A DNA stretch of 7,370 nucleotides from Actinomycetales bacterium (GCA_012514835.1 JAAYZM010000283.1:1-7370), one strand, 5' to 3'. Positions 1-6,488 are shown, numbered from the stretch's first letter. Notes: generated by a model not told the origin, from the letters alone. A program made the numbers and translations.

Positions 1-677
1 AGCTCAAGGCCCGTGCCGTGATCCTGTCCACCGGTTCCGCGTACCGCGAGCTGGGCCTGCCGGACGAGAAGCGCCTGTCCGGGCGCGGCGTCTCGTGGTG
101 CGCCACGTGCGACGGCTTCTTCTTCCGTGAGCAGGCCGTGGCCGTGGTGGGCGGTGGCGACTCCGCGATGGAAGAGGCCACGTTCCTCACCCGATTCGCG
201 TCGAAGGTGTACGTGATCCACCGCCGCGAGGAGCTGCGCGCGTCGAAGATCATGGCGGACCGCGCGATCGCGGACCCCAAGATCGAGTTCGTGTGGAACT
301 CCGAGGTGGTGGGCATCGACGGCCCCGAGAAGCTCACGGGCATCACGCTGCGCTCGACCGTGGACGGCACCGAGCGCCCGCTCGACGTCACGGGCCTGTT
401 CGTGGCGATCGGCCACGTGCCGCGCTCCGAGCTGCTCGTGGGCCAGGTGGACCTCGACGACGACGGCTACGCGCTGGTCGAGGGCCGCTCGCAGCGCACC
501 AACCTGCCGGGCGTCTTCGCGTGCGGCGACCTCGTGGACCACACGTACCGCCAGGCCATCACGGCCGCCGGCACCGGTTGCGCCGCCGCGCTCGACGCCC
601 AGCACTACCTCGCCGCGCTCGACGACGCCGCCCAGAGCGTGCACGCGACGGCGGACGCGGCGACCGTCGCGGGCTGA
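1..677 (+). CDS. trxB: Thioredoxin reductase, C-terminal part (5' end outside window)
   Basis: This FAD- and NADPH-dependent cytosolic flavoenzyme reduces thioredoxin. The reading frame is open from base 3 to the TGA at 675-677, giving about 224 residues, so roughly the first third (the first FAD-binding half) lies left of the window. Visible in order are the ATG-like FAD segment STGSAYRELGLP, the redox pair in WCATCDG (cysteine codons at 99-101 and 108-110), the NADPH Rossmann motif VGGGDSAMEEA, the NADP-phosphate-binding HRREELRAS, the FVAIGHVP segment, and the closing FAD motif GVFACGDLVDHTYRQA followed by ITAAGTGCAAALDA. This is the full motif set of low-molecular-weight bacterial TrxB. 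An alanine-rich tail of about 25 residues follows the conserved core. trxA follows directly on the same strand, so the two are probably cotranscribed. Identification is very secure. The 5' truncation comes from the window edge, not from a mutation. Confidence 0.97.
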   Translation, partial: LKARAVILSTGSAYRELGLPDEKRLSGRGVSWCATCDGFFFREQAVAVVGGGDSAMEEATFLTRFASKVYVIHRREELRASKIMADRAIADPKIEFVWNSEVVGIDGPEKLTGITLRSTVDGTERPLDVTGLFVAIGHVPRSELLVGQVDLDDDGYALVEGRSQRTNLPGVFACGDLVDHTYRQAITAAGTGCAAALDAQHYLAALDDAAQSVHATADAATVAG

Positions 678-740
678 CGTGCCGTGAGTCACGCGGCCGC
701 AGGACGAGGGCCGACGACGGCCGCCTCGGGCGCTGTGTCC

Positions 741-1112
741 ATGAACGACGCCGAGCACCCGGGGGGCGCCGTCGTCGTCGAAGGTCTGGACGCCTTCCGC
801 GCGGAGGTGCTCGAGTCCCCGCTGCCCGTCGTCGTCGACTTCGGGGCGACGTGGTGCGCGCCGTGCCGCGCGATCGCACCCGTGCTGGACGAGCTCGCGC
901 GCGAGCTCGCGGGACGGGTCAAGGTCGTCACCGTGGACACGGACGACAACCAGGAGATCGCCCGCGCCTACGGGATCGTGTCGATCCCCACGCTGTACCT
1001 GTTCGAGCCCGGGGGCGAGCTCGCGCGCACGATGGTGGGCGCGATGCCCAAGCGGGACATCAGGAAATGGATCACGGAGCCCGAGTCGCTTCGTGGCACA
1101 CTCGGGGGATGA
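741..1112 (+). CDS. trxA: Thioredoxin with WCAPC active site
   Basis: Thioredoxin is a small cytosolic dithiol protein reduced by TrxB that passes electrons to ribonucleotide reductase, peroxidases and other targets. From the ATG at 741 the product is 123 aa. It has the buried Asp in VVDFGA (Asp33), the redox motif W38-C-A-P-C42, the cis-proline loop SIPT (Pro83), and the closing GGELARTMVGAMPK strand and helix. The usual family motif is DFWAxWCGPC, so this protein has Gly for the first Trp and Ala for the Gly between the cysteines. About 12 extra residues follow the final helix. Start choice is uncertain. A GTG at 684, only 6 bases after the trxB stop, would add 19 Ala/Gly-rich residues that thioredoxins do not need, and a GTG at 735 is also in frame. 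None has a good ribosome-binding site, so I chose 741 for family length. The stop overlaps the next gene's start (ATGA). Confidence 0.93.
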   Translation: MNDAEHPGGAVVVEGLDAFRAEVLESPLPVVVDFGATWCAPCRAIAPVLDELARELAGRVKVVTVDTDDNQEIARAYGIVSIPTLYLFEPGGELARTMVGAMPKRDIRKWITEPESLRGTLGG

Positions 1113-2449
1113 CTGCGCACCAGACCCCTGCCAGCGAAACGTCGAGCCCCGTGCCGACGTCCGCAGCAGGCACGCGTCTGGACCCGTGGATCGGCGCCTA
1201 TGCCGATCGCACGCACGGCATGCGCGCCTCGGAGATCCGCGCGCTGTTCGCCGTCGCGAACCGCCCCGAGGTGGTCTCGCTCGCGGGCGGGATGCCGTAC
1301 CTCGAGGGGCTGCCGCTCGACGCGCTCGCCGAGACCGCGCGCGACGTGATCGCCCAGCGCGGCACGGTCGCGATGCAGTACGGCTCCGGTCAGGGCGACC
1401 AGACGCTGCGTGAGCAGATCCTCGAGGTCATGCGGCTCGAGGGCATCGACGCCCACCCCGACGACGTCGTGGTGACGACCGGGTCGCAGCAAGCCCTCGA
1501 CCTCGTGACCAGGCTGTTCATCAACCCTGGGGACGTCGTCCTCGCCGAGGCCCCCAGCTACGTCGGTGCGCTCGGGGTGTTCCGCGCGTACCAGGCGGAC
1601 GTCCAGCACGCGCCGCTCGACGAGCACGGGCTCGTCCCCGAGGCGCTCGAGGACGCGCTCGCGCGCCTCGCGGGGGAGGGGCGGCGCGTGAAGTTCCTCT
1701 ACGTGGTGCCCAACTTCCACAACCCGGCCGGCGTGACCCTCTCGCTCGAGCGGCGGCCCCGGATCCTCGAGATCGCGCGGCGCTACGGCGTGCTCGTGCT
1801 CGAGGACAACCCCTACGGCCTGCTCGGCTTCGAGGGGGAGCCGCTGCCCGCGCTGCGGTCTCTGGACGAGGACGGGGTCATCTACCTCGGCTCGTTCTCC
1901 AAGACCTTCGCGCCCGGGTACCGCGTCGGGTGGGCCGTCGCGCCGCACGCCGTGCGCGAGAAGCTCGTCATCGCGAGCGAGTCCGCGATCCTGTGCCCCT
2001 CGAACGCCTCCCAGCTCGCGATCTCCACGTATCTCGCGACGCACGACTGGCGCGGCCAGATCAAGAACTACCGCGAGCTGTACCGCGAACGGCGCGACGC
2101 GATGGTCTCCTCGCTCGCCGAGCACCTCCCCGACGCGACGTGGACCGTGCCCGACGGCGGCTTCTACACGTGGGTGCGCCTGCCTGAGGGCCTCGACGCG
2201 CAGGCCATGCTGCCGCGCGCCGTGACCGCCCGCGTGGCGTACGTGCCCGGCACGGCGTTCTACGCCGACGGCTCGGGGGCGGACCACATGCGGCTGTCCT
2301 TCTGCTTCCCCACCCCCGAGCGGATCCGGGAAGGCGTCCGACGCCTGGCCGGCGTCATCGCGGGTGAGCGCGAGCTCGTGGAGATCTTCGGGACGGTGCC
2401 CGAGGTCGAGGGACGCGTGGTCGACTCCCCTGTGCCGGACCTCGCATGA
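1109..2449 (+). CDS. PLP-dependent aminotransferase (class I/II, MocR/2-aminoadipate-transaminase-like)
   Basis: The product is 446 aa and is a fold-type I pyridoxal-phosphate aminotransferase. PLP-site residues are visible in order: TGSQQALDL (124-132, phosphate and cofactor ring contacts), PNFHNPAG (201-208, Asn205), LEDNPYG (231-237, Asp233 to the pyridine nitrogen, Tyr236), GSFSKTFAPGYRVGW with the Schiff-base lysine K265, and HMRLSF with Arg395 for the substrate carboxylate. LAGGMPYLEGLP near residue 58 and YGSGQGDQTLR near 91 match the subgroup holding LysN/2-aminoadipate transaminases and the aminotransferase half of MocR regulators. There is no GntR DNA-binding domain: the first 25 residues are a loose Ser/Thr/Pro/Ala segment. 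The ATG at 1109 overlaps the trxA TGA, with a G-run just before it. An open frame continues upstream to 293, but it is out of frame with trxB/trxA and is only GC-driven. The amino-acid substrate is unknown. The 3' end overlaps the ligase gene by 4 bases, suggesting coupled translation. Confidence 0.93.
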   Translation: MTAHQTPASETSSPVPTSAAGTRLDPWIGAYADRTHGMRASEIRALFAVANRPEVVSLAGGMPYLEGLPLDALAETARDVIAQRGTVAMQYGSGQGDQTLREQILEVMRLEGIDAHPDDVVVTTGSQQALDLVTRLFINPGDVVLAEAPSYVGALGVFRAYQADVQHAPLDEHGLVPEALEDALARLAGEGRRVKFLYVVPNFHNPAGVTLSLERRPRILEIARRYGVLVLEDNPYGLLGFEGEPLPALRSLDEDGVIYLGSFSKTFAPGYRVGWAVAPHAVREKLVIASESAILCPSNASQLAISTYLATHDWRGQIKNYRELYRERRDAMVSSLAEHLPDATWTVPDGGFYTWVRLPEGLDAQAMLPRAVTARVAYVPGTAFYADGSGADHMRLSFCFPTPERIREGVRRLAGVIAGERELVEIFGTVPEVEGRVVDSPVPDLA

Positions 2450-3390
2450 GCCGTACGAGCGTGCTCGTCCTCGCGGGCGGGCTGTCCCACGAACGCGACG
2501 TCTCCTTGCGTTCCGGTCGCCGCGTGGCCGAGGCCCTGCGCAGCACCGGGCTCGAGGTCACGGTGCACGACGTCGACAACGACCTGCTCCCTGCGTTGTC
2601 GCAGGTCAGGCCGTCGATCGTTTGGCCTCTGCTGCACGGCGCGTCCGGCGAGGACGGGTCCGTGCGGGACATCCTCGAGCTCGTTGGCCAGCCCTACGTG
2701 GGTGCGGACCCGCGCGCAAGCCGCGTCGCGTGGTCCAAGCCGATTGCCAAGACGGTGGTGGGCCGCGCCGGAATCGCGACCCCCCGGTTCGTGACGCTGC
2801 CGCAGAGCCTGTTCCGCGAGCTCGGGGCCACCCTCGTGCTCGAGTCGATCGCCGCAAACCTCGGTCTGCCGCTCGTGGTCAAGCCCGCGCGCGGTGGCTC
2901 CGCGCTCGGTGTCACCGTGGTACACGAGGCGAACGCCCTTCCGCGTGCGATGGTCGATGCGTACGCGTACGGCGAGACGGCCATCATCGAGCAGGCCGTC
3001 GCGGGCACCGAACTGGCCGTGTCCGTGGTGGACCTAGGGGACGGGCCCGTGGTGCTGCCCGCCGTCGAGGTGGTCCCACGCGAGGGTCCCTACGACTACG
3101 ACGCGCGCTACGTCCCGGGCCGGGTCGAGTACTTCGCGCCCGCGCGCCTCGCCGCGGAGGTGGCCGCACGCGTCGCCGACGTCGCGCTCGGCGTGCACGA
3201 GTCCCTCGGGCTGCGGCACCTCTCGCGCACCGACCTGATCGTGTCCGACGACGGCGTCCCCCAGTTCATCGACATCAACACGGCACCCGGCATGACCGAG
3301 ACGTCGCTGCTGCCGCAGGCCGCGGAGGCCGCCGGGCACGAGCTCGGGGAGCTGTACCGGGCGATCGTCGAAGGCGCGCTGCGCTCCTAG
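2446..3390 (+). CDS. D-alanine-D-alanine ligase family protein (ATP-grasp), short form
   Basis: This 314-aa ATP-grasp ligase is of the Ddl type, a family that joins two D-amino acids with ATP for peptidoglycan precursors. Visible motifs are GGLSHERDVSL (11-21, including the substrate-amine Glu), HGASGEDGSV (64-73), PLVVKPARGGSALGV (142-156, ATP lysine and serine loop), EQAVAGTEL (182-190), the omega-loop YDYDARY (216-222) with the tyrosine typical of D-Ala-D-Ala rather than D-Ala-D-lactate enzymes, RTDLIV (261-266), and the metal-binding DINTAPGMTETS (276-287). Departures from canonical Ddl are Asp276 for the usual metal-ligand Glu, RDILE for the QGLLE-type motif after GEDG, and WSK for the MDK-type motif. 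At about 314 aa it matches short DdlB rather than the longer (about 350-370 aa) enzyme usual in actinobacteria, so it may be a paralogue. Dipeptide ligation is likely, but substrates are unproven. The start overlaps the aminotransferase stop (ATGA). Confidence 0.9.
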   Translation: MSRTSVLVLAGGLSHERDVSLRSGRRVAEALRSTGLEVTVHDVDNDLLPALSQVRPSIVWPLLHGASGEDGSVRDILELVGQPYVGADPRASRVAWSKPIAKTVVGRAGIATPRFVTLPQSLFRELGATLVLESIAANLGLPLVVKPARGGSALGVTVVHEANALPRAMVDAYAYGETAIIEQAVAGTELAVSVVDLGDGPVVLPAVEVVPREGPYDYDARYVPGRVEYFAPARLAAEVAARVADVALGVHESLGLRHLSRTDLIVSDDGVPQFIDINTAPGMTETSLLPQAAEAAGHELGELYRAIVEGALRS

Positions 3391-3419
3391 TCGCGCGCCG
3401 ACGTCGCGGCGTTATCGGC

Positions 3420-3447
3420 GTACAACCGTGGTGCCATGTGGTTGTAC
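3420..3447. repeat. Inverted repeat in the convergent ddl-like/parB gap
   Basis: Two perfect 8-base arms, GTACAACC at 3420-3427 and GGTTGTAC at 3440-3447, are separated by 12 bases. It lies in the 96-base gap between the ligase stop and the parB stop. In plus-strand RNA three further G-U pairs could extend the stem to 11 pairs with a 6-base loop; in minus-strand RNA those positions become A-C mismatches. It could be a weak terminator of the plus-strand operon or a protein-binding palindrome. There is no T-run after it, and no start codon nearby that an operator would obviously serve. Confidence 0.45.
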
Positions 3448-3486
3448 ATCTGGCCTCTGATCTGCGGAAACGCCCGGATGGATCGT

Positions 3487-4563
3487 CTAGCGCAGCACGC
3501 CCGGGTCTTGCGGCGCGAGGATCCCGACGATCCGGTTGAGGTCCTGGACCGAGGCGAACTCGATCAGCACCTTGCCCTTCTGCTTGCCGAGCTGGACCTT
3601 GACCCGGGTGTCCAGGGAGTCCGCGAGGCGCGACGCGAGATCGTCGAGCGCCTCGTTGCGATCACCCGCACGGGGCGCCACCCGGCGCTTCGCGGCGGGG
3701 CCGCCGTCCCACATGGTCACGGCCTCTTCCGTGGCGCGCACGGAGAGCCCTTCCGCGACGATCCGCGTGGCGAGCCGGTCCATGGACTCCTCGTCCGGGA
3801 GGCCGAGCAGGGCACGCGCGTGGCCCGCGGAGAGGACTCCGGCGGCGACCCTGCGCTGGACGGCGGGGGGCAGGCGTAGGAGTCGCAGGGTGTTCGAGAC
3901 CTGGGGACGTGAACGGTGGATGCGCTGGGCGAGCTCTTCCTGCGTGCACCCGAAGTCGTCGAGGAGCTGCTGGTAGGCCGCCGCCTCTTCGAGCGGGTTG
4001 AGCTGCGAGCGGTGCAGGTTCTCCAGGAGAGCGTCCCGCAAGAGGTCCGCGTCCTCCGTCTCGCGGATGATCGCGGGGATGGTGGTCAGTCCAGCGGCCT
4101 GCGTGGCGCGCCAGCGACGTTCTCCCATGATGAGCTCGTACGGCGGCGCACCGGCGTCCGTCGAGGGGCGGACCACGACGGGCTGCAGCACGCCGATCTC
4201 CTGGATGGACCCCGTGAGCTCGGCGAGCGCTTCTTCGTCGAACACCGTGCGGGGCTGCTTCGCGTTCGGCGCGATCTGGTCCACGGGGAGCTCGGCGAAG
4301 CGCGCCCCGGGGACGGGGAGCAGCTCCGGGCCCGCGTGAGACTCGCTCGTGGCGGCGGGACCTGCCGCCCCGGTGGCAGTGGACGCTGCCGAGGGTGCTG
4401 ACGCGTCAGGGCTCTGATCGTCGCCGGTCGACTGGTCAGCGACTTCCTGGTCGGCGGGGCGTCCCGGGAAGAACACGTCGACGGGGCGCTCGGCGCCCGT
4501 GCTCGTGCCGGTCGGGATGAGGGCTCCGAGGCCCCGGCCGAGTCCGCGGCGCTTCTCACTCAT
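3487..4563 (-). CDS. parB: Chromosome-partitioning protein ParB (parS-binding CTPase)
   Basis: This 358-aa protein binds parS, hydrolyses CTP, closes into a sliding DNA clamp and condenses the origin region for segregation by ParA. In order are the N-terminal ParA-contact motif RGLGRGLGALIP (6-17), a disordered Ser/Ala/Asp-rich linker (about 18-85), the ParB/Srx-like domain with GVLQPVVVR and the CTP-binding GERRWRA (147-153), ENLHRSQLNPLEEA (181-194), the helix-turn-helix region reading parS (about 205-232, TQEELAQRIHRSRPQVSN), LSAGHARALLGL (244-255), a second linker, and the C-terminal dimerisation domain (about 303-350, VKVQLGKQKGKVLIEF). The ATG at 4561-4563 has GGGAG five bases upstream (4569-4573) and overlaps the parA stop by 8 bases, so the two are coupled. 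It ends convergently against the ligase gene. All diagnostic motifs are intact and its six perfect target sites are in the same window. Confidence 0.98.
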   Translation of the reverse strand: MSEKRRGLGRGLGALIPTGTSTGAERPVDVFFPGRPADQEVADQSTGDDQSPDASAPSAASTATGAAGPAATSESHAGPELLPVPGARFAELPVDQIAPNAKQPRTVFDEEALAELTGSIQEIGVLQPVVVRPSTDAGAPPYELIMGERRWRATQAAGLTTIPAIIRETEDADLLRDALLENLHRSQLNPLEEAAAYQQLLDDFGCTQEELAQRIHRSRPQVSNTLRLLRLPPAVQRRVAAGVLSAGHARALLGLPDEESMDRLATRIVAEGLSVRATEEAVTMWDGGPAAKRRVAPRAGDRNEALDDLASRLADSLDTRVKVQLGKQKGKVLIEFASVQDLNRIVGILAPQDPGVLR

Positions 4564-5584
4564 GGGTGCTCCCGTTGCTCGTGGGTGATCCGTGTGGCGC
4601 TCCGCGGTCGGCGATCTCGCGGGCGGCCTCGAGGTAGGACAGTGCGCCCGTCGAGCTCGGGTCGTAACCGATCACGGTCTTGCCGTAGCTCGGGGCCTCC
4701 GAGATGCGCACCGAGCGGGGGACCGTGGTGCGCAGCGTCTGCTCGGGGAAGTGCTCCCGCACCTCGTCAGCCACCTGGTGCGCGAGGTTGGTGCGGCCGT
4801 CGTACATCGTCAGCAGGATGGTCGAGACGTGCAGCTCGGGATTGAGGTGCGCCTTGATGAGCTGGATGGTCTTGAGCAGCTGGCTCACCCCCTCGAGCGC
4901 GTAGTACTCGCACTGGATGGGGATGAGCACCTCGCGCGCCACCACGAACGCGTTGACGGTGAGGAGGCCCAGGCTCGGCGGGCAGTCGACCAGCACGTAG
5001 TCGATGCGCCGCTCCGGGTCCTGCGCCGTCTCGGCGAGGAAGTTGTCCACCGCGGTCCGCAAGCGGTTCTCGCGAGCCACGAGCGAGACCAGCTCGATCT
5101 CCGCGCCCGAGAGGTCGATCGTCGCGGGGACGCACCACAGCGTGTCGAAGTCGGGGCTGCGCTGGATCGTCTCGGAAAGAGGGCGGCCCTCGACCAGCAC
5201 CTCGTAGACCGACGGCGTCCCGGCGCGGTGTTCGATCCCCAGAGCAGTCGAGGCGTTTCCCTGCGGGTCGTTGTCGATCACCAGGACGTTGAGCCCGGCC
5301 TGCGCGAGCGAGGCGGCGATGTTGACCGTCGTCGTGGTCTTGCCCACGCCACCCTTCTGGTTGGCGATCGTGATGATGCGGGTCTTCGCGGGACGGGGGA
5401 AGCGACGGCCGGCCAGCTCGATGCGGCGGCGCGCGTCGACGGCGAGCTGCGCGGCCAGGGGAGTCGTCTCGTCCACGGCGGGAAGGCCACGGACCAGCTC
5501 GGCGCGGCGCGCGTCGTCCTCGTTGTGCTGGTCCACCGTTTCACGTGAAACGGGGCGCCAGCCGTTCTCCTCGGGGAATCCCAC
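4556..5584 (-). CDS. parA: Chromosome-partitioning ATPase ParA (Soj type)
   Basis: The product is 342 aa. ParA binds DNA non-specifically as an ATP dimer; ParB stimulates ATP hydrolysis, which produces directed movement of the origin. The deviant Walker A KGGVGKTTT is at 77-85, followed by the switch segment VIDNDPQGNAST (102-113), Walker B VLVDCPPSLG (197-206), and the IPIQCEYYALEG segment (221-232). About 67 residues precede the first Rossmann strand TRIITIANQ. That leader contains VSRET (12-16), which is encoded by a perfect parS site. The start is GTG at 5582-5584, supported by AAGAAGGA at 5593-5600 with 8-base spacing; the GTG at residue 17 would drop the parS-coded segment and lacks such a site. 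The gene lies 30 bases after rsmG and overlaps parB by 8 bases, so rsmG-parA-parB is probably one operon. Confidence 0.97.
   Translation of the reverse strand: MGFPEENGWRPVSRETVDQHNEDDARRAELVRGLPAVDETTPLAAQLAVDARRRIELAGRRFPRPAKTRIITIANQKGGVGKTTTTVNIAASLAQAGLNVLVIDNDPQGNASTALGIEHRAGTPSVYEVLVEGRPLSETIQRSPDFDTLWCVPATIDLSGAEIELVSLVARENRLRTAVDNFLAETAQDPERRIDYVLVDCPPSLGLLTVNAFVVAREVLIPIQCEYYALEGVSQLLKTIQLIKAHLNPELHVSTILLTMYDGRTNLAHQVADEVREHFPEQTLRTTVPRSVRISEAPSYGKTVIGYDPSSTGALSYLEAAREIADRGAPHGSPTSNGSTHE
5538..5551. promoter_or_regulatory. parS site within the parA coding sequence
   Basis: This is a perfect copy of the bacterial parS core GTTTCACGTGAAAC, flanked by C and G so that the dyad extends to 16 bases. 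It lies in the 5' part of parA and is translated as Val-Ser-Arg-Glu-Thr. ParB binding here would load a clamp inside its own operon. A 14-base perfect palindrome identical to the five sites upstream of rsmG is very unlikely by chance. Confidence 0.95.
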
Positions 5585-5592
5585 TCGGTTCG

Positions 5593-5600
5593 TCCTTCTT
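5593..5600 (-). promoter_or_regulatory. Ribosome-binding site of parA
   Basis: On the minus strand this reads AAGAAGGA, eight bases before the GTG at 5584. It decides in favour of the GTG start and so keeps the parS-encoded VSRET segment inside the protein. Confidence 0.7.
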
Positions 5601-5614
5601 GGTCGAGCGCCAGG

Positions 5615-6295
5615 TCAACGCACAGTCTTGAGCATGACTCGGACAACGGTCGTACTGTCCACACCCTCGATGGTCGGGGCGTCGAGCACCTCGCCCGCGT
5701 CACCCCCGAGCTTGCGGAGCACGTACTTCGCACTCTCGAGCTCCTTGGCCGCCGAGCTCCCCTTGAGAGCCACGAGCTGGCCACCGGGTCGCAGCAGGGG
5801 GAGGCACCAGCGGGCGAGCTTCTCCGTGGCTGCCACGGCGCGCGCCGTCACGACGTCGGCCTCGAGCACACCGTCGTACTCCTCGGCACGGCCACGCTCG
5901 ACGCGGGCGTTCGTGAGCCCGAGCGTCGACACGACTTCCTCGAGCCACTGCGTCCGGCGCTCCATGGGCTCGAGGAGCACCACCTCGGCGTCGGGGAGCA
6001 TCGCCGCAATCACCACGCCGGGCAGCCCGGCGCCCGAACCGACGTCCACGATCAGCCCGGTGCTCGGCAGGTGCTGCACCACGGCCGCAGAGTTCAGCAG
6101 GTGCCGTTCCCACAGCCGCGACTGCTCCCGTGGGCCGATCAACCCGCGCAGCTCGCCCTCGCCACGAAGCATGCGAGCGAAGCCTTCGACCTGAGCCCAC
6201 GCGTCACCGAAGTACGCCGGGAGGCGAGGGTCGCCCTCGAGCGGGTCGGCCTCGATGGGCTCGTTGTGAGGAGCTTCAGGGGGAGGAGTGGTCAC
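5615..6295 (-). CDS. rsmG: 16S rRNA (guanine-N7)-methyltransferase RsmG (GidB)
   Basis: This SAM-dependent methyltransferase makes m7G at position 527 (E. coli numbering) of 16S rRNA in the small ribosomal subunit; in several bacteria its loss gives low-level streptomycin resistance. The product is 226 aa. A Pro/Glu-rich leader of about 25 residues precedes PAYFGDAWAQVEGFARML. The conserved LWERHLLNSAAV (61-72) is followed by SAM motif I LIVDVGSGAGLPGVVIA (81-97), the acidic LLEPMERRTQWL (107-118), VTARAVA (149-155), LRPGGQLVALKG (168-179), and the C-terminal strand TTVVRVMLK. Start is GTG at 6293-6295, with AGGAA (minus strand) at 6301-6305, five bases away. It stands first after the parS array, 30 bases before parA, in the common rsmG-parA-parB order. 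All family motifs look intact. Confidence 0.97.
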   Translation of the reverse strand: MTTPPPEAPHNEPIEADPLEGDPRLPAYFGDAWAQVEGFARMLRGEGELRGLIGPREQSRLWERHLLNSAAVVQHLPSTGLIVDVGSGAGLPGVVIAAMLPDAEVVLLEPMERRTQWLEEVVSTLGLTNARVERGRAEEYDGVLEADVVTARAVAATEKLARWCLPLLRPGGQLVALKGSSAAKELESAKYVLRKLGGDAGEVLDAPTIEGVDSTTVVRVMLKTVR

Positions 6296-6300
6296 TGCGC

Positions 6301-6305
6301 TTCCT
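6301..6305 (-). promoter_or_regulatory. Ribosome-binding site of rsmG
   Basis: The minus strand reads AGGAA five bases before the GTG start at 6295. It supports that start over internal alternatives. Confidence 0.6.
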
Positions 6306-6325
6306 GGGTTCGATGGTGCGGGCCC

Positions 6326-6331
6326 AATCTA
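6326..6331 (-). promoter_or_regulatory. Possible -10 element for rsmG-parA-parB
   Basis: The minus strand reads TAGATT, close to the TANNNT pattern of housekeeping sigma-factor -10 elements, about 30 bases before the rsmG start. At the expected 17-base distance upstream (about 6349-6354) there is only GC-rich sequence with no TTGAC-like -35, so the call is weak. Some promoter is expected here because a terminator separates jag from rsmG. The nearest parS site (6372-6385) would lie about 50-65 bases upstream of transcription start. Confidence 0.3.
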
Positions 6332-6371
6332 CGTGGTTTCCGCAGCGCCCGCGGACACCGTCGGTCGCACC

Positions 6372-6385
6372 GTTTCACGTGAAAC
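6372..6385. promoter_or_regulatory. parS site 1 of the array
   Basis: Perfect GTTTCACGTGAAAC with C before and G after, giving a 16-base palindrome. It is followed by GTCTGCCG, the same eight bases that follow site 2. It is the site nearest to rsmG, 76 bases upstream of its start codon. Confidence 0.95.
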
Positions 6386-6405
6386 GTCTGCCGCTATCCC
6401 TACCG

Positions 6406-6419
6406 GTTTCACGTGAAAC
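6406..6419. promoter_or_regulatory. parS site 2 of the array
   Basis: Perfect GTTTCACGTGAAAC core. The shared GTCTGCCG downstream of sites 1 and 2 suggests that these two units arose by local duplication. Confidence 0.95.
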
Positions 6420-6439
6420 GTCTGCCGTGACCCGCACGC

Positions 6440-6453
6440 GTTTCACGTGAAAC
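6440..6453. promoter_or_regulatory. parS site 3 of the array
   Basis: Perfect GTTTCACGTGAAAC core. It is followed by TCC rather than the GTC that follows the other four array sites. Confidence 0.95.
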
Positions 6454-6474
6454 TCCGGTCCCGATTCGCCACGG

Positions 6475-6488
6475 GTTTCACGTGAAAC
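6475..6488. promoter_or_regulatory. parS site 4 of the array
   Basis: Perfect GTTTCACGTGAAAC core followed by GTCGCC. Confidence 0.95.

Noticed and set aside
293..1108. Upstream extension of the aminotransferase frame over trxB and trxA
   Set aside because: It is Arg/Gly-rich shadow translation in another frame of two certain genes. The ATG at 1109 fits the family N-terminus and overlaps the trxA stop.
968..2287. Long open frame of 439 codons on the minus strand opposite the aminotransferase
   Set aside because: The plus-strand frame carries a complete set of PLP-enzyme motifs. The minus-strand product is Arg/Val/His-rich without recognisable motifs, the usual shadow in very GC-rich DNA.
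2581..2607. Small stem-loops inside the ligase gene (GACCTG/CAGGTC and CCTGCG/CGCAGG)
   Set aside because: Short overlapping stems within a well-supported coding sequence, of the kind expected by chance in GC-rich DNA.
3436..3976. Plus-strand open frames starting in the convergent gap and running over parB
   Set aside because: Both are antisense to the conserved C-terminal half of parB and show no domain or ribosome-binding site.
4592..5548. Open frame of 318 codons on the plus strand opposite parA
   Set aside because: Shadow of parA, whose Walker A and B motifs are intact. The plus-strand product has no recognisable domain.
5271..6194. Open frame of 307 codons on the plus strand opposite parA and rsmG
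   Set aside because: It runs across two confirmed minus-strand genes and gives a Ser/Arg/Thr-rich product typical of antisense frames in GC-rich coding DNA.
6331..6342. Possible degenerate parS (ACGTGGTTTC) near the rsmG leader
   Set aside because: Only a few bases match a half-site in the right order; the dyad is not preserved. CACGTG also occurs by chance twice in trxB without TTT/AAA flanks.
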